Position numbers and translations under genes: made by a program
The notes under the pieces: generated by a model
The model's database searches: none
Told to the model about the DNA's origin: nothing
What the model saw: the letters and a program-made list of their open reading frames with translations, nothing else
Part shown: piece by piece, positions 6,681 to 7,700 of the stretch
Layout of the letters: every line of letters starts with the position of its first letter
How positions within the stretch are numbered: position 1 is the stretch's first letter
Origin: Aminidesulfovibrio sp040307135
Lineage (GTDB): Bacteria > Desulfobacterota > Desulfovibrionia > Desulfovibrionales > Desulfovibrionaceae
NCBI GenBank assembly: GCA_040307135.1
Contig: JAWRKD010000081.1
Location: forward strand, 1 to 7,700
Direction of reading: 5' to 3'
DNA length: 7,700 bases

Positions 6681-6791
6681 ATGCCCTTTTTTGCGTCCAA
6701 CAACCGTTTCGGATATGCCATGAACTTCGGGAGGATCGGCCGGAGCTTCACGGCCCTGCGCCGCATCGTCCTGCAACAGCCGGAGGCCTGA
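6681..6791 (+). CDS. Small 36-residue protein, unrecognised
   Basis: The translation is MPFFASNNRFGYAMNFGR followed by IGRSFTALRRIVLQQPEA. I do not recognise a family. It is basic (five Arg, one Glu, no Asp) and aromatic-rich at the start, and the second half could form an amphipathic helix with Arg on one face. There is no signal peptide and no long membrane helix. It lies 19 bases after the sulfotransferase stop, with GGAGG six bases before its ATG, and its stop is two bases from the SDR start. The SDR's own GGAGG (6782-6786) is inside the codons for its last residues, so translation of the two should be coupled. It uses several codons unusual for this window (TTT TTT, GGA TAT). It could be a real small protein, a leader, or the relic of a longer gene. 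Confidence 0.5.
   Translation: MPFFASNNRFGYAMNFGRIGRSFTALRRIVLQQPEA
6782..6786 (+). promoter_or_regulatory. Ribosome binding site of the SDR gene, inside the small ORF
   Basis: GGAGG sits seven bases ahead of the ATG at 6794 and overlaps the last codons of the 36-codon ORF, which fixes the SDR start and implies translational coupling. Confidence 0.75.
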
Positions 6792-6793
6792 CA

Positions 6794-7600
6794 ATGACGG
6801 CCGGACTCTTTGATCTCGCAGGCCGCACCGTGGTCATCACCGGCGGCCTGGGCCAGCTGGGCCGCCAGTTCACCGCCGCCCTGCTGGGCCACGGGGCCAA
6901 CGTGGCCGTGTTCGACGTGACCGCCCCGCGCGAGGACCAGCGCACCGGGCTGGATCCGGAGCGGGTCCTCTTCGCCCAGGTGGACGTGGCCGACAAGGCC
7001 TCGGTTCTGGCGGGGCTGGCGGCGGTGGAAGACCGCTTCGGCACGCCCTTCGGGCTCGTCAACAACGCGGCCCTGGACTCGCCCCCCGGCGCGCCCGCCG
7101 AGGAGAACGGCCCCTTCGAGACCTACCCCGAGGCCTCCTTCGACCGGGTCATGGAGGTCAACGTCAAGGGCGTGTTCCTCTGCTGCCAGGTCATCGGCGC
7201 GGCCATGGCCCGGGCCGGGCGCGGCTCCATCGTGAACATCTGCTCCACCTACGGCGTGGGCTCGCCCTGCCAGGATCTCTACCAGTACCGCCGCGACCGC
7301 GGCGAAACCTTCTTCAAGCCCGTGGCCTATTCGGTGTCCAAGTCCGCCCTGCTCAACCTGACCCGCTACCTGGCCACCTACTGGGCCGAAAAGGGCGTGC
7401 GCGTGAACACCCTGACCTTCGGCGGCGTGTTCAACAACCAGGAAGAGGCCTTCCTCGCCGAATACCGGAAGCGCGTGCCCCTGCGGCGCATGGCCCGGGC
7501 GGACGAGTACAACGGCGCGGTGGTCTATCTCATGTCGGACGCCGCCTCGTACATGACGGGCTCCAACATGGTCATCGACGGCGGCTGGACCGCCTGGTGA
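6794..7600 (+). CDS. Short-chain dehydrogenase/reductase, PtmA-like sugar-modification type
   Basis: This 268-residue NAD(P)-dependent oxidoreductase has a Rossmann fold. The nucleotide loop is TGGLGQLG (16-23), a T-G-x-x-G-x-x-G form rather than the classical T-G-x-x-x-G-x-G. Asp41 at the end of strand 2 (VAVFD) favours NAD over NADP. NNAA is at 90-93 and Asn123 lies in MEVNVKGVF. The catalytic Ser151 (NICSTYG), Tyr179 and Lys183 (YSVSK) are all present. Ser to Tyr is 28 residues, against about 13 in a standard SDR, because of an inserted loop (SPCQDLYQYRRDRGETFFKP). The end, GSNMVIDGGWTAW, is typical. The loop and the GGVFNNQEEAFLAEYRKRVPLRRMA segment recall PtmA-type SDRs from flagellin-glycan and legionaminic acid loci. 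That fits the nearby neuB. The substrate is unknown. Confidence 0.88.
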   Translation: MTAGLFDLAGRTVVITGGLGQLGRQFTAALLGHGANVAVFDVTAPREDQRTGLDPERVLFAQVDVADKASVLAGLAAVEDRFGTPFGLVNNAALDSPPGAPAEENGPFETYPEASFDRVMEVNVKGVFLCCQVIGAAMARAGRGSIVNICSTYGVGSPCQDLYQYRRDRGETFFKPVAYSVSKSALLNLTRYLATYWAEKGVRVNTLTFGGVFNNQEEAFLAEYRKRVPLRRMARADEYNGAVVYLMSDAASYMTGSNMVIDGGWTAW

Positions 7601-7626
7601 CCCCGAGCGCCCCACGGCGCAGCCAG

Positions 7627-7632
7627 AGAGGA
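7627..7632 (+). promoter_or_regulatory. Ribosome binding site of the last gene
   Basis: AGAGGA ends six bases before the ATG at 7639 and supports that codon as the start of the truncated last gene. Confidence 0.7.
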
Positions 7633-7638
7633 ATCCCC

Positions 7639-7700
7639 ATGCCCATCCCCGAATTCGTGCCCAACTGGATCGACGGCCGCAGCGTGCCCGCGGCCGCGGG
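7639..7700 (+). CDS. N-terminus of a probable aldehyde dehydrogenase (partial, runs off the window)
   Basis: Only 20 full codons are visible: MPIPEFVPNWIDGRSVPAAA, with the next codon starting as Gly. The phrase N-W-I-D-G-R-x-V-P-A-A-x-G matches the usual opening of NAD(P)-dependent aldehyde dehydrogenases (F/W-I-x-G-x-W-V-x-A-x-S-G), which sits just before the Rossmann domain. No catalytic Cys or Glu can be checked here. The gene follows the SDR after 38 bases and has a good ribosome binding site, so it is likely in the same operon. Oxidation of a sugar or triose aldehyde tied to the nonulosonate pathway is one possible job. The call rests on about 15 residues. Confidence 0.55.
   Translation, partial: MPIPEFVPNWIDGRSVPAAA

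Noticed and set aside
5594..7615. Open frame of 673 codons on the - strand opposite the sulfotransferase and SDR genes
   Set aside because: It crosses two well-supported + strand genes and has biased, repetitive composition without motifs. Such antisense frames are common in high-GC genomes.
7607..7620. Perfect 5-base inverted repeat GCGCC-CCAC-GGCGC after the SDR stop
   Set aside because: The stem is short, there is no following T-run, and the next gene's ribosome binding site begins within a few bases. This is expected by chance in GC-rich DNA, so I do not call a terminator.

Overview
The window is a high-GC stretch (visibly well over 60% GC, with C or G in most third codon positions) packed with genes that all read on the + strand. 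Genome style and gene content fit a Gram-negative bacterium, possibly a high-GC deltaproteobacterium of the Desulfovibrio type. That placement is an impression from codon style and gene mix, because there is no rRNA or other marker here. The content is a cell-surface polysaccharide or glycoprotein-glycan biosynthesis locus.

Layout: 1-147 is the 3' end of an unidentified gene, perhaps a sugar aminotransferase. It overlaps by ATGA with a four-helix SMR-type membrane protein (144-500). A polytopic GT-C glycosyltransferase of the PMT/ArnT type follows (518-2035). After a 112-base gap come a GT4 glycosyltransferase (2148-3332) and, overlapping it by ATGA, a GT9 heptosyltransferase-like enzyme (3329-4390). 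A 164-base non-coding gap separates these from a second group: a NeuB/SpsE-type nonulosonic acid synthase (4555-5601), a PAPS-type sulfotransferase (5678-6661), a 36-codon small ORF (6681-6791), an SDR oxidoreductase (6794-7600) and the first 62 bases of a probable aldehyde dehydrogenase (7639-7700).

Working model (inference): the NeuB-like enzyme condenses a sugar or related aldehyde with phosphoenolpyruvate to give a 3-deoxy-2-keto sugar acid. The SDR and the downstream dehydrogenase make or modify a precursor, the GT4 and GT9 enzymes build a glycan in the cytoplasm, the sulfotransferase decorates it, and the SMR plus GT-C pair moves a lipid-linked sugar across the inner membrane and transfers it on the periplasmic side.

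The two most unusual details are short. The gap after neuB holds a 20-codon ORF whose C-terminal part reads like the first residues of an SpsF-type cytidylyltransferase and then hits a stop, as if the CMP-sugar activating gene had been lost or replaced by the sulfotransferase. The 36-codon ORF before the SDR has a strong Shine-Dalgarno sequence and carries the SDR's own ribosome binding site in its last codons. No RNA genes, CRISPR arrays, insertion sequences or convincing terminators were seen.
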